Of a DNA stretch of 64,000 bases, positions 8,492 to 17,309 are shown in pieces. The first letter of the stretch is position 1. Each line of letters starts with the position of its first letter. The notes beneath the pieces were generated by a model that searched no databases, was not told where the DNA came from, and saw only the letters and a program-made list of their open reading frames with translations. Source of the DNA: Paraburkholderia aspalathi (GTDB lineage Bacteria > Pseudomonadota > Gammaproteobacteria > Burkholderiales > Burkholderiaceae); contig NZ_FPBH01000025.1 in NCBI RefSeq assembly GCF_900116445.1, forward strand, positions 62,001 through 126,000, read 5' to 3'. The position numbers were made by a program, and so were the translations under genes.

Positions 8492-9293
8492 AAGGCCGCT
8501 CACCTCGCGCCAACCGCGCATCAATCTCACGCACCACAGGCATCAGATCCGCCACGCTATCGATCACATAATGCGCACCAGCGGCCTGCAACTTCTGAAT
8601 CGCCACCTTGCGCCGCCATGCAAATTCATCCGGCGCCAGCGCCTTGACATCATCCTCGGCCATGCCGAAAGCATTGCCGCTCACGGCAACACCCACCGCC
8701 CACGTGCCGCCGTTGATCCCTTCCTCGATGCCGACTTCGGTGTCGTCGACCTTGATCGCATCCTTCGCGCGCCACACGCCGAGTTCCGGCAACGTCTTGT
8801 AGATCATGTACGGCGACGGACGCCCTTCCGGCGTGTCACCCGTACACACGATACTGTCCGGCGAAAAACCCTGAGCCGCCGCGCCCGGCACGATCTCGGC
8901 CATGATTTCGCGCGTATAGCCGGTGGTCGTACCGATCCTGATGTCGTCGCTGCGCAGCGCGCTCGCCACTTCCGCCACGCCCGGAATCACCGAACTGTAG
9001 CTCGCGGCCACCGCGATGTTCTTCGGCACGAAGACGTCGTACACGGCGTCGATGTCCGCTTCGCCCGGCTTGTGGCCGTACTTGTCGGCCCATGCCTGCG
9101 ACACACGCGGCAACGCCATCAGCGCCGCGATATGCGGGCGCTTGGCCATGCCCATCGGGCCGCGTGCTTCGTCGATCGTGATCGACACGCCGAACTGCTC
9201 GAACGTCTCGACAAACGCGCCCATCGGGGCCAACGAACCATAATCGACCACCGTGCCGGCCCAGTCGAAAATCACTGCTTTTACGTGTTTCAT
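8490..9293 (-). CDS. phnX: Phosphonoacetaldehyde hydrolase
   Basis: A 267-residue HAD-superfamily enzyme that splits phosphonoacetaldehyde into acetaldehyde and phosphate, the second step of 2-aminoethylphosphonate degradation. The nucleophile is Asp10 in VIFDWAGTVVDYGS, and the Schiff-base lysine is Lys51 in MGMAKRPHI. These match the Asp and Lys of characterised PhnX enzymes. It lies 62 bases downstream of phnW on the same strand, forming a phnWX operon driven from the phnW/LysR intergenic region. Cytoplasmic; length is normal for the family. Confidence 0.96.
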   Translation of the reverse strand: MKHVKAVIFDWAGTVVDYGSLAPMGAFVETFEQFGVSITIDEARGPMGMAKRPHIAALMALPRVSQAWADKYGHKPGEADIDAVYDVFVPKNIAVAASYSSVIPGVAEVASALRSDDIRIGTTTGYTREIMAEIVPGAAAQGFSPDSIVCTGDTPEGRPSPYMIYKTLPELGVWRAKDAIKVDDTEVGIEEGINGGTWAVGVAVSGNAFGMAEDDVKALAPDEFAWRRKVAIQKLQAAGAHYVIDSVADLMPVVREIDARLARGERP

Positions 9294-9355
9294 TTACTTC
9301 GATTCTCTGGAAGTTGTAAGGCTCGCGCGACGTGCCGCGCATTTGTATTCCGTAC

Positions 9356-10585
9356 TCAAGCCGCTTCGGCCAGGGTCTTGCGCTCTTCGAGCGCGGCCGC
9401 CGGCGGTGCGGCATGCGCGACCCCCATCGCTTGCAGCGACTGCGCGCAGGCTCGCACCACGCGGTGCATCACACGCTCATCCACCTGGCCGATGCAGCCG
9501 ATGCGGAAGCTATCCACCACCGTCAGCTTGCCCGGATAGATGATGAAACCCTGCTTCTTCATCAATTCATAGAAGTGTTCGAACTTGAACGACGGATGCG
9601 CCGGCGCAAAAAACGTCACGATGATCGGCGAGCGCCAACGCGCGTTCAGCAGCGGCTCGAAGCCGAGTTCCTGCATGCCCGCAACCAGCACGTCGCGATT
9701 GTTCGCGTAACGTGCGAGACGGCCGGGCTGGCCGCCTTCGAGCTTGTGCAGACGCAATGCTTCGATAAACGCGGCCACGGTATGCGTCGGTGGCGTGAAG
9801 CGCCATTGGCCCGTGCGGTTCATCGCGTCCCACTGGTCGTACACGTCGAGCGAGAGCGAATGGCTGCGGCCCTTGGCCTCCTGCAACGCACTCTTGCGAG
9901 CGATCACAAACCCGAAGCCGGGCACGCCCTCGATACATTTATTCGCCGAGGAGACAAACGCCTCGCACGGAATCTGACGCACATCGAGCGGCACCGCGCC
10001 GAATGCGCTCATCGAGTCGATCAGCAGCTTGCGGCCTTTCTTGGCGGTAGCGGCGGCGATTTCTTCGATCGGGTTGAGAATCCCGGAGCTCGTTTCACAA
10101 TGCACCGCGACCACGTGCGTGATGCGCGGATCGGCGTCCAGCATGCTTTCGACTTCGGCGCCGCGCGGCGGCAGGTAGTCGCCCTTGTCGAGCATCGTGC
10201 AGGCACGCCCGAGATAACCGAGGGTGGTTGCGATGCGCTTGCCGTAGGCGCCGTTGGCCAGCACCAGGGCGTGACCGTCGCGTGGAATCAGGCTGCCGAG
10301 CATGGCTTCGACGCAATAGCTGCCGCTGCCCTGAAGCGGTACGCAGTCGTACTCGCCGGCGGTGTCGCCGGCGATCTCCAGCAGGCTGCGGCGTAACTGG
10401 GCGGTCATGGCGCGGAAGTCGCCGTCCCACGAACCCCAGTCGCGCAGCATGGCTTCCTTGGTCGAGAACGCCGTGGTCAGCGGTCCCGGCGTCAACAGAT
10501 ACGGCTCGCCCTGGGCCGGCGCGGCGCACATCACGGTTGAAGGCAGTGCTGGCACTGTCGGGGCGCTGTCGATGACGCTTTCCAT
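9356..10585 (-). CDS. phnW: 2-aminoethylphosphonate-pyruvate transaminase
   Basis: A PLP-dependent class V aminotransferase turning 2-aminoethylphosphonate plus pyruvate into phosphonoacetaldehyde plus alanine. The family N terminus LLTPGPLTT, the acidic GSWDGDF segment and the PLP-lysine region SSANKCIEGVPGFGF are all visible. The ATG at 10585 was chosen (409 residues) because GGAG lies nine bases upstream; it still leaves about 30 residues before the usual family start. A longer start at 10618 has no ribosome site. First gene of phnWX, divergent from the LysR gene at 10704. Cytoplasmic. Confidence 0.94.
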   Translation of the reverse strand: MESVIDSAPTVPALPSTVMCAAPAQGEPYLLTPGPLTTAFSTKEAMLRDWGSWDGDFRAMTAQLRRSLLEIAGDTAGEYDCVPLQGSGSYCVEAMLGSLIPRDGHALVLANGAYGKRIATTLGYLGRACTMLDKGDYLPPRGAEVESMLDADPRITHVVAVHCETSSGILNPIEEIAAATAKKGRKLLIDSMSAFGAVPLDVRQIPCEAFVSSANKCIEGVPGFGFVIARKSALQEAKGRSHSLSLDVYDQWDAMNRTGQWRFTPPTHTVAAFIEALRLHKLEGGQPGRLARYANNRDVLVAGMQELGFEPLLNARWRSPIIVTFFAPAHPSFKFEHFYELMKKQGFIIYPGKLTVVDSFRIGCIGQVDERVMHRVVRACAQSLQAMGVAHAAPPAAALEERKTLAEAA

Positions 10586-10650
10586 GGTCGGAATCTCCGA
10601 TATCGCTGTTGCGGTCATGGCACAGTACAGAAAGGCTGTCCATCGGTAAA

Positions 10651-10665
10651 ATCGATATAATCGAT
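10651..10665. promoter_or_regulatory. Candidate LysR operator between phnW and its regulator
   Basis: Two ATCGAT hexamers separated by ATA form a near-palindrome in the short divergent intergenic region between phnW and the LysR gene. LysR proteins usually bind dyads in just this place. The site is seen; its role is inferred. Confidence 0.4.
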
Positions 10666-10703
10666 GCAGGTATCGCAAAAACTTATCTCTCGGCGAGGCA
10701 GAC

Positions 10704-11585
10704 GTGCAATACGCGCAATTGCGGGCCTTTCATGCGGTCGCGGAACACGGCGGATTTTCCAAAGCGGCGCAGGCGCTGTCGCTCACGCAGCCGGCGGTGT
10801 CGGATCACGTGAAGCGGCTCGAGCAGGATTTCGGTGTCAAATTGTTCGAGCGCGGCCCGCGCGGCGTCGAAACCACTGAACTCGGTCTGCGTCTTTTCAC
10901 CGTGACGCGGCAGATGCTCAGTTGCGAGCGCGACGCGCGGCAACTGCTCGAATCGGCAGGTGGGCTCGAGTCCGGCTCGCTCTCGCTGGCGGCGGACGCG
11001 CCCGATCTGGCCGTCGCGCTGATCGGCGCGTTTCGCAAGCTTCATCCGGGCATCGTCGTAACGCTCTCGATCGCCAATGCCGCAGATTGCATGCAGCGCG
11101 TGCTGTCGAGCGCGGTCGACGCCGCCATTACCGCCGCTCCACAGGTGCATAGCCGGCTCGAGTCGCGCGTGCTGCGGCGCGATCCGCTGGTGGTCATGGT
11201 GCCGGCGAGCTATCCGGTAGCAAAGAAACGCAAGCTGAGTTACGCGGAACTGGTGCAGCAGCCGATGATTTTTCGCGAGCGGCAATCGGTTACACAGCAG
11301 TTGCTGGAAATCGAACTGGTGCGCGAGTCGTTGCAGGTCGAACCGGTGATGTATGTGGACGGACGTGAAGCGCTGGAGGAAGCGGTCGCGCAAGGCATGG
11401 GGGTAGGCGTGATCGCGCGCGCCGAATTCAAGGAATCGCGGCGGATCAGGATGATTCCGCTTCAGGATTGCCAGGTGCAGATGATCGAATCGCTCACGCG
11501 GCTTGCTGAAAGGCCGGGGTCGAATCTGCTGGATGCGTTGTTCGCGGTGGAGCTGACAAGCGCCGCTACTGTGACGGCTCAATAA
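10704..11585 (+). CDS. LysR-type regulator, probably of phnWX
   Basis: A 293-residue LysR-type transcriptional regulator starting at a GTG. The N-terminal helix-turn-helix (residues ~1-60, HGGFSKAAQALSLTQPAVSDHV) is followed by a periplasmic-binding-protein-like effector domain (~90-290). It is divergent from phnW with 118 bases between the starts, which points to control of phnWX, perhaps in response to 2-aminoethylphosphonate. Regulation of phosphonate genes by an adjacent LysR is common in Burkholderiaceae. A strong terminator follows. The effector is inferred from context only. Confidence 0.88.
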   Translation: MQYAQLRAFHAVAEHGGFSKAAQALSLTQPAVSDHVKRLEQDFGVKLFERGPRGVETTELGLRLFTVTRQMLSCERDARQLLESAGGLESGSLSLAADAPDLAVALIGAFRKLHPGIVVTLSIANAADCMQRVLSSAVDAAITAAPQVHSRLESRVLRRDPLVVMVPASYPVAKKRKLSYAELVQQPMIFRERQSVTQQLLEIELVRESLQVEPVMYVDGREALEEAVAQGMGVGVIARAEFKESRRIRMIPLQDCQVQMIESLTRLAERPGSNLLDALFAVELTSAATVTAQ

Positions 11586-11594
11586 AACAATAAG

Positions 11595-11626
11595 CCGCCG
11601 GGCAACGATTGCCCGGCGGTGTTTTC
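11595..11626 (+). terminator. Intrinsic terminator after the phn LysR gene
   Basis: A ten-base-pair GC-rich stem (CCGCCGGGCA / TGCCCGGCGG) with a five-base loop is followed by TGTTTT, nine bases past the LysR stop codon. Confidence 0.9.
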
Positions 11627-11710
11627 ATCCAGTCCTGGCGCAGCGGGCGCGTATCGTGGCAATGCATGACATTGCCACACGAACCCATCACAACGCGCCA
11701 GCCAAACCTG

Positions 11711-12457
11711 TTACCGCATACCGCCGCTAGCAATCAGGCTTTCGCCAGTCATCCAGCGCGAGTCATCGGACGCAAGGAACACGGTGACGTCGGCGATATC
11801 GTCAGGCTGACCGATACGGCCAAGCGGTGTTGTGCTGAGCGCCCAGGTCTCGAAGTCCGAGCCGATGAAGCCGGCGGTATGCGTGCCTTCAGTTTCCACC
11901 ATGCCGGGATTCACGGAGTTGACGCGAATCTTGCGCGGGCCGAGTTCACGTGCGAGCACGCCGGTGATGGCGTCCACCGCGCCCTTGGTGGCGGTATAGA
12001 CCGAGCTGCCCGGCGGCGTGATGCGGCTGACAACCGAGCTGACGTTCACAATGCTGCCGCCTTCGCCCAGATGCTTCACCGCCGCTTGCGTGACCAGGAG
12101 CAGACCCAGCACGTTCACGTCGAAGTGCTTATGGAAGTGCGCTTCGGTGATGTCTTCGATCGGCGCCATCTCATACACGCCGGAATTGTTGACGAGAATG
12201 TCGAGGCGGCCATAGGTTTCGACTGCCGAATCGACGATGCCTTTCGCGTCCGCGGCCTTGGACACATCGCCGCCAACGGCCACTGCCTTGCCGCCCGCCG
12301 CGGTGATTGCGGCAACCACATCGTCCGCGCCGGCCTTACTGGACGCATAGTTCACCACCACCGACGCGCCTTGCGCAGCGAGTGCCTTGGCAATCCCGGC
12401 GCCGATGCCTTTCGATGCGCCCGTTACAACCGCAACCTTACCTGTGAGTTTGCTCAT
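11711..12457 (-). CDS. Short-chain dehydrogenase/reductase (classical SDR)
   Basis: A 248-residue NAD(P)-dependent oxidoreductase. The cofactor loop TGASKGIGAGIA is near residue 12, NNSG replaces the usual NNAG, and the catalytic pair sits in VYTATKGA (YxxxK). The C-terminal SGG motif is present. The start at 12457 is preceded by AAGGAAACG and gives the usual SDR N terminus. The gene is monocistronic between convergent or unrelated genes, so the substrate cannot be inferred; it resembles 3-oxoacyl-ACP-reductase-like SDRs of broad role. Confidence 0.9.
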   Translation of the reverse strand: MSKLTGKVAVVTGASKGIGAGIAKALAAQGASVVVNYASSKAGADDVVAAITAAGGKAVAVGGDVSKAADAKGIVDSAVETYGRLDILVNNSGVYEMAPIEDITEAHFHKHFDVNVLGLLLVTQAAVKHLGEGGSIVNVSSVVSRITPPGSSVYTATKGAVDAITGVLARELGPRKIRVNSVNPGMVETEGTHTAGFIGSDFETWALSTTPLGRIGQPDDIADVTVFLASDDSRWMTGESLIASGGMR

Positions 12458-12721
12458 GATCGTTTCCTTTGGATGGAGTTCGCGCCGGCGTCGCTGCCGC
12501 GAAGATTCGCGCGCTGACGCCGATGAAGCGAGACATGCAGTGGCGCTGTCACTGGACACAATGTAGGCACACTGGCCGCATGGATAAAGCGGCTGGAAAC
12601 GAATAGATACGTCGGATGAGCCGAACAATCGGAAAGACGTGGGGGGCGGAACGCGTGGGGCAAGGTTAGACAAGGGCACGGCGGGCACCGACGCTGACGC
12701 CGGCGCGACACCCGCCTGACT

Positions 12722-13744
12722 TCATCGCTTCGACGCAAACCCGCCGAAGAACGACTGCGCGTTCACATCGAGCGTTTCGATGTGATACCCGCCTTCCTGC
12801 ACGATCAACGTGGGCAGTTTCAGCGCACCGATTTGGCCGCCGAGTTGGCCGAAGCCTTCGGTCGTCACCGCCACCATCGATTGCGGGTCGTCCTTGTAGA
12901 TGTCGAAGCCCAGTGCAACGACCAGCACATCCGGTTGAAAGCGCGCGAGAACACGCAGCGCCGCGTCGAGTTGCTCGAAGAACACGGCTTCCGACGAACC
13001 ATGCGGCATCGGCAGATTGACGTTATAACCCTCGCCTTTCTCCGCGCCGCGTTCGTCTTCGAAACCGGCTACCACGGGATAGAAATTCGTCGGATCGCCG
13101 TGGATCGACACGTACAACACGTCGTCACGACCGTAGAAAATCTCCTGAATGCCCTGGCCATGGTGCATGTCAGTATCGAGAATCGCCACACGCCCGTACT
13201 TCTGCCGCAGCGCCTGCGCTGCAACTGCTGCATTGTTCAGATAGCAGAAACCGCCTGCCGCTTCGGCACGCGCGTGATGACCCGGCGGGCGGCATAACGC
13301 GTACGCTTCACCCGCACCGTCGAGAATCGCGTGCGCGCCGGCCAGCGCGCTCTGTGCCGACCAGTAAGCGGATTCGTAGGTATCCGCGCCGACCGGACAA
13401 CTGCCGTCGGCGAGATAGCGAGCCGCTTGCGCCAGCACGCCGCGCAACGGATTGTTCTCGCGGATATACACGTTCGACATCACTTCGTCGCCCCACTCCG
13501 CGGGAATCTTTTTCCATTCGCGATGCGCTTCTTCGAGGAAGCGCAGATAGTTCATGCCATGCACCGCGGCGAGCGGTGCGGCCCCGAAATCCGTCGGCTC
13601 CTGCACGTCGAAACCGAGCTTCTTCACGGCTTCGACGAGGCGCAACGCACGTTCGGGCACTTCCTGCGGCGTGCGCATCTGGCCACGCGACAGATAGCTG
13701 CGCGGATGATGCTTCAACTGCGCCGGATGAAAAAACGTCTGCAT
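12722..13744 (-). CDS. Acetylpolyamine amidohydrolase / class II histone deacetylase family protein
   Basis: A 340-residue zinc-dependent deacetylase of the arginase-deacetylase fold. The motifs RPPGHHA, ILDTDMHHGQG (zinc Asp and His plus charge relay) and GFDIYKDDP (second zinc Asp) are intact. The N-terminal stretch FFHPAQLKHHP and the lack of any eukaryotic-type extension fit bacterial acetylpolyamine amidohydrolases, which deacetylate N-acetylputrescine and similar compounds. The ATG at 13744 follows AAAGGAACTGG. It lies 79 bases downstream of an MHS transporter on the same strand, and together with the divergent LysR gene this looks like an uptake-and-use unit for an acetylated amine. 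Substrate is inference. Confidence 0.85.
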   Translation of the reverse strand: MQTFFHPAQLKHHPRSYLSRGQMRTPQEVPERALRLVEAVKKLGFDVQEPTDFGAAPLAAVHGMNYLRFLEEAHREWKKIPAEWGDEVMSNVYIRENNPLRGVLAQAARYLADGSCPVGADTYESAYWSAQSALAGAHAILDGAGEAYALCRPPGHHARAEAAGGFCYLNNAAVAAQALRQKYGRVAILDTDMHHGQGIQEIFYGRDDVLYVSIHGDPTNFYPVVAGFEDERGAEKGEGYNVNLPMPHGSSEAVFFEQLDAALRVLARFQPDVLVVALGFDIYKDDPQSMVAVTTEGFGQLGGQIGALKLPTLIVQEGGYHIETLDVNAQSFFGGFASKR

Positions 13745-13823
13745 AGTCCAGTTCCTTTGCTTCAGGCGTAGGCCGGTGCGGCCATCATCGCACGCGCCGG
13801 CAACGTCTTTGATTTCATTTGAT

Positions 13824-15134
13824 TCAGCGTGCCGGCAGTGCTTCGGGTGCGTCGGCACGACGGTGTTTCAGCGCATCCAGTGCGACGATGCACGACAACG
13901 AGATGCCCGCGAGGCACGTGTAAAACACGGCAAGCGGCCACCATTGCCCGGTGAATTTGTGCGCGAGCCATGTCCCCGCCAGCGGCGTCAAACCACCTGC
14001 AATCGCACCGCACACCTGGTACGACAGCGAAATCGCCGAATAACGCACCCGCACCGGAAACACGCCGCTGACAAAGCCCGCGATCACCGAATAGAAACTC
14101 GCCATGCACACCACGGCAAGCGCGATGCCGACAATCATCGACAGCCGGCTGCCGCTCTGCACGAGCGTGAACATCGGATACGGCGAGAGCATCGCGGCGA
14201 ACGCGGCCAGCTTGAGGAAGCGCGCACCACCGATCTTTTCAGCGAGCCACGCGGCGAGCGGTTGCGACAGAAACTGAATGATTGCGACCGCGAACAGGCA
14301 ATCGAGAATTAGCGATTTCGACACGCCGATGTTTTGCGTGGTGTACGAAATCATGAAAGTGTTGGTGAAGTACACACCCGCAATGCCGATCGTGTTCGCG
14401 CCGATGCACAGTGCAACCAGCGCGCCGGAAGAACGGAACACTTCGGCAATCGGCAACTCGACCGTACGCTTCGCTTCTTTCTCGCGCTGGAATTCCGGCG
14501 ACTCGTTGACACCGAGGCGAATGAAAATACCGACCACGAGCAGCACCGCGCTTGCCAGAAACGGCAGACGCCAGCCATACGCGATGAAATCGTCGTGCGG
14601 CATCGACGTGACCGCGCGAAATGCGATCAGCGAGAGAATCAGCCCGGCCGGGCTGCCCAGTTGCGCGAACGAAGCAAAGAACGTACGCCGCCCTTTCGGC
14701 GCATGTTCGCCAGCCATCAGCACGGCGCCGCCCCACTCGCCACCCACCGCCACGCCTTGCACCACGCGCAGCAACACCAGCAGCACAGGCGCGAGCACGC
14801 CCACTTTCGTATAAGCCGGCAGCAAGCCGACGCACACGGTGGCGACACCCATCATCATCAGCGTGGTCATCAGCGCCTTCTTGCGGCCGATACGATCGCC
14901 CAGATGACCGAAGATCACGCCACCCAGCGGCCGTGCAAAGAAGCCGACCGCGAAGGTCGCGAACGACGCCATCGTGCTGACAAACGGATCATGCGAGGGG
15001 AAGTACAACTCGCCGAACACCAGCGCGGCGGCCGTGGCGTAGATGTAGAAGTCATACCACTCGATCATCGTGCCGATGAAAGCGGCGCTGGCCGCTCGCA
15101 CGGGCTGACGGGTGGCTTGGGGTGAAGCGTTCAT
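13824..15134 (-). CDS. MFS transporter, metabolite:H+ symporter (MHS) family
   Basis: A 436-residue inner-membrane permease with about 12 hydrophobic segments. The start region AAFIGTMIEWYDFYIYA and the loop motif GDRIGRKKALM are hallmarks of the MHS family (citrate, alpha-ketoglutarate, proline/betaine and shikimate transporters). The ATG at 15134 is preceded by GAGGAG. It is divergent from the LysR gene at 15265 and upstream of the acetylpolyamine amidohydrolase gene, so the natural guess is import of an acetylated amine or organic acid. The substrate is not determined by the sequence. Confidence 0.88.
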   Translation of the reverse strand: MNASPQATRQPVRAASAAFIGTMIEWYDFYIYATAAALVFGELYFPSHDPFVSTMASFATFAVGFFARPLGGVIFGHLGDRIGRKKALMTTLMMMGVATVCVGLLPAYTKVGVLAPVLLVLLRVVQGVAVGGEWGGAVLMAGEHAPKGRRTFFASFAQLGSPAGLILSLIAFRAVTSMPHDDFIAYGWRLPFLASAVLLVVGIFIRLGVNESPEFQREKEAKRTVELPIAEVFRSSGALVALCIGANTIGIAGVYFTNTFMISYTTQNIGVSKSLILDCLFAVAIIQFLSQPLAAWLAEKIGGARFLKLAAFAAMLSPYPMFTLVQSGSRLSMIVGIALAVVCMASFYSVIAGFVSGVFPVRVRYSAISLSYQVCGAIAGGLTPLAGTWLAHKFTGQWWPLAVFYTCLAGISLSCIVALDALKHRRADAPEALPAR

Positions 15135-15264
15135 GGCGGCTCCTCTGTCGCGATGCCTGATATCAGGCCATCTTGTGAGGTGTTTTATCGCCAGCCATAA
15201 AATATTAGTCAAATTTCGGTTTATTATCCCGGCTATAAATCTGGCTAATGTCGAAGGTGATTCC

Positions 15265-16233
15265 ATGACTCAGTTGCGCGCGGACGTCACGCGTTTTTTG
15301 AATGACCGGCTCGACTGGAACCTGTTGCGCACCTTCCTCGTGATCATGCAGGAGCGCAGCGTCAGCCGTGCCGCGGCCCGTTTGCACCTGACGCAGCCGG
15401 CGGTTAGCCAAGCGCTTAAACGGCTCGAAGACACGCTCGGACGCAATCTGATCCAGCGTCGCGGCCCGCACTTCGAACCGACTCGCGCCGGCGAGGAGGT
15501 GTACCGCATCGCCAGTGATATTTACGGCCACATGTCGCGGCTGGAAACTGAACTCGACGACCGCAGCGACGACATCACCGGGTCGATCCGGCTTCTCTCG
15601 GTGAGCCGGATCGACTCCGGCGTCTACGACGAATTCCTCGCGGAATTCCACAAGAGCTATCCGCGCGTGGACTTGCAGATCGAAGTGATGCGCTCGTCGG
15701 ACATCATCTCGTCGTTGCTGCAAAAAACGGCCACGGCCGGGCTCGGCTTGTGCCGCACGCCCGTCGACAAACTCGAACAGCGTTGCTTTCTGCGGCAACG
15801 GTATGCGCTTTTCTGCGGGCGGCATCATCGGCTGTTCGGGCGGCATGCATTGTCGGTCGATCAATTGCTGGCGGAAAACTTCGTATCGTTCACCAGCGAC
15901 CAGATTGGCGACAGCTTGTCGCCGCTCACCGTGTTTCGCGATCAGCGCGGCTTTACCGGGCGCATCGTGGCGGCCTCGCCGAGCCTCGATGAAGTGCGGC
16001 GGCTGATCTTCGCGGGCTATGGCATCGGCTGTCTGCCCGAGCACATCGTGCGCGACGATCTCGCACAGCAACGCTTGTGGCGTCTGCCACCCGAAGAGGG
16101 TCTGGTCGACGTCGATATCGATCTGCTGTGGCTGCGCGCACGCAAGATGAACGCCGCGGAGCAGGCGTTTCTCGATGGCATGGAACGCACGATGCAACGC
16201 TACGCGCTACCTGAGCGGCTTGCGCCGCGCTAA
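15265..16233 (+). CDS. LysR-type regulator divergent from the MHS transporter
   Basis: A 322-residue LysR-type regulator. The helix-turn-helix (RSVSRAAARLHLTQPAVSQAL, residues ~30-50) is preceded by about 15 extra N-terminal residues, then comes an effector-binding domain. The ATG at 15265 follows GAAGG. The 130-base AT-rich divergent gap holds several TTAG/CTAA half-sites but no single convincing operator. Probable target: the transporter and amidohydrolase genes on the other strand. Confidence 0.87.
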   Translation: MTQLRADVTRFLNDRLDWNLLRTFLVIMQERSVSRAAARLHLTQPAVSQALKRLEDTLGRNLIQRRGPHFEPTRAGEEVYRIASDIYGHMSRLETELDDRSDDITGSIRLLSVSRIDSGVYDEFLAEFHKSYPRVDLQIEVMRSSDIISSLLQKTATAGLGLCRTPVDKLEQRCFLRQRYALFCGRHHRLFGRHALSVDQLLAENFVSFTSDQIGDSLSPLTVFRDQRGFTGRIVAASPSLDEVRRLIFAGYGIGCLPEHIVRDDLAQQRLWRLPPEEGLVDVDIDLLWLRARKMNAAEQAFLDGMERTMQRYALPERLAPR

Positions 16234-16253
16234 CCGAAGATAAGTCTGATGGT

Positions 16254-16370
16254 TCACCGATTTCCGCATTTGCGGATAAACGCGATCTGCACCGCCACAC
16301 TTGCCAGTACAGCTAACGCGCCTAACGTATCCAGAATAGTCGACCACACAATCCAGCCCTCCTGCTTCAC
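16254..16370 (-). CDS. Possible 38-residue single-span membrane peptide
   Basis: Directly downstream of the TauE-like gene (16-base gap), a GTG-started frame encodes 38 residues: a short polar N terminus, one hydrophobic helix (about residues 12-30, LDTLGALAVLASVAVQIAF) and a basic tail RKCGNR that fits the positive-inside rule. A weak GGGAAG precedes the GTG. It could be a small membrane partner of the exporter or a chance frame. I recognise no family. Confidence 0.3.
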   Translation of the reverse strand: MKQEGWIVWSTILDTLGALAVLASVAVQIAFIRKCGNR

Positions 16371-16386
16371 GCTTCCCACTTCCTGA

Positions 16387-17136
16387 TCAAACGAATACGC
16401 GCGCCAGTAACTGAATACCCAAGCCGAGCAGACAAATGAAAAACCAGCGGCGGAAGGTCGCCGGACTAATGTGGCCGCGCACCCGCTGGCCGATCCACAT
16501 GCCGAGCAAGGCAGGTGCTACGGCGCAAAGCGACGTGCCGAGGTCGTCGACCGCAAATGCATGCTCCCTTGTCAGTCCGATCGCGAGCGCGATGGTGGAA
16601 ACGGTGAACGACAGGCCGAGCGCCTGGACCAGATCCTCTTTTTTTAACGTTAAGCCCTGAAGATAAGGCACCGCCGGCACAACGAACACGCCGGTCCCTC
16701 CGGTGATCGCGCCGGTGACCACGCCGACCGCCGGCGACAGCCAGCGCTCGTGGCGTGCCGGCACCGAGAAGCGCCACGCCATCAGCCCGGCCGCGGCATA
16801 GAGCGTCAACGCGGCGCCCAAGCCGGCCACGGCCGATTCGCCACCGCCGCCGGCAATGAACGATGCAGCCGCGAGCGTGCCCGCGACGATGCCCACCATC
16901 ATCGGCCACAAACGTCTGAGCAATTCCCGCACGCTGGGCCCCGCGAACAACTGCCAGACGTTCGTGACGAACGACGGCAGCAACAGCATCGCTGCCGCCT
17001 GCGCCGGCAGCATCAGCGTGCCGAGCACGCCCATGGCGACGGTCGGCAGGCCCATGCCGGTCACGCCCTTGACGAAGCCAGCGAGCACGAAGGTCGCGGC
17101 AATCACGCTCGCATGCAGCGCAAAAGAAGAGGTCAT
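16387..17136 (-). CDS. TauE/SafE family sulfite/organosulfonate exporter-like protein
   Basis: A 249-residue integral membrane protein with about eight hydrophobic segments and the TauE/SafE signature glycine-rich repeats (FVKGVTGMGLPTVAMG near residue 21 and VVTGAITGGTGVFVVP in the second half). Members move sulfite, sulfoacetate or other small anions across the inner membrane. The ATG at 17136 gives a normal start. It is divergent from a LysR gene at 17310, which is likely its regulator. No sulfonate-degradation enzyme lies nearby, so the substrate is open. Confidence 0.87.
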   Translation of the reverse strand: MTSSFALHASVIAATFVLAGFVKGVTGMGLPTVAMGVLGTLMLPAQAAAMLLLPSFVTNVWQLFAGPSVRELLRRLWPMMVGIVAGTLAAASFIAGGGGESAVAGLGAALTLYAAAGLMAWRFSVPARHERWLSPAVGVVTGAITGGTGVFVVPAVPYLQGLTLKKEDLVQALGLSFTVSTIALAIGLTREHAFAVDDLGTSLCAVAPALLGMWIGQRVRGHISPATFRRWFFICLLGLGIQLLARVFV

Positions 17137-17240
17137 GGGGATGAGGTTCTGGATGTCATGTCCGCGATTTTCGATTGCCGCAGCGCCGTCCACAATGCGT
17201 AAGATACGTACTGTGACTTAGGCTATAACTAAGGCTAAAA

Positions 17241-17264
17241 CTGCATCTGCATCTGCATCTGCAA
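17241..17264. repeat. Short hexamer tandem repeat in the TauE/LysR intergenic region
   Basis: Three exact CTGCAT units (17241-17258) are followed by a CTGCAA unit, within the divergent promoter region and about 45 bases before the LysR start. Hexamer tracts can vary in copy number and shift promoter spacing, but four units is short. Confidence 0.6.
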
Positions 17265-17309
17265 CCGCAACGCCAGTCACGGTTACGACACCAACTAAAA
17301 TTCGACCCC

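Noticed and set aside
17241..17264. CRISPR-like array
   Set aside because: Units are six bases without spacers; it is a simple tandem repeat.
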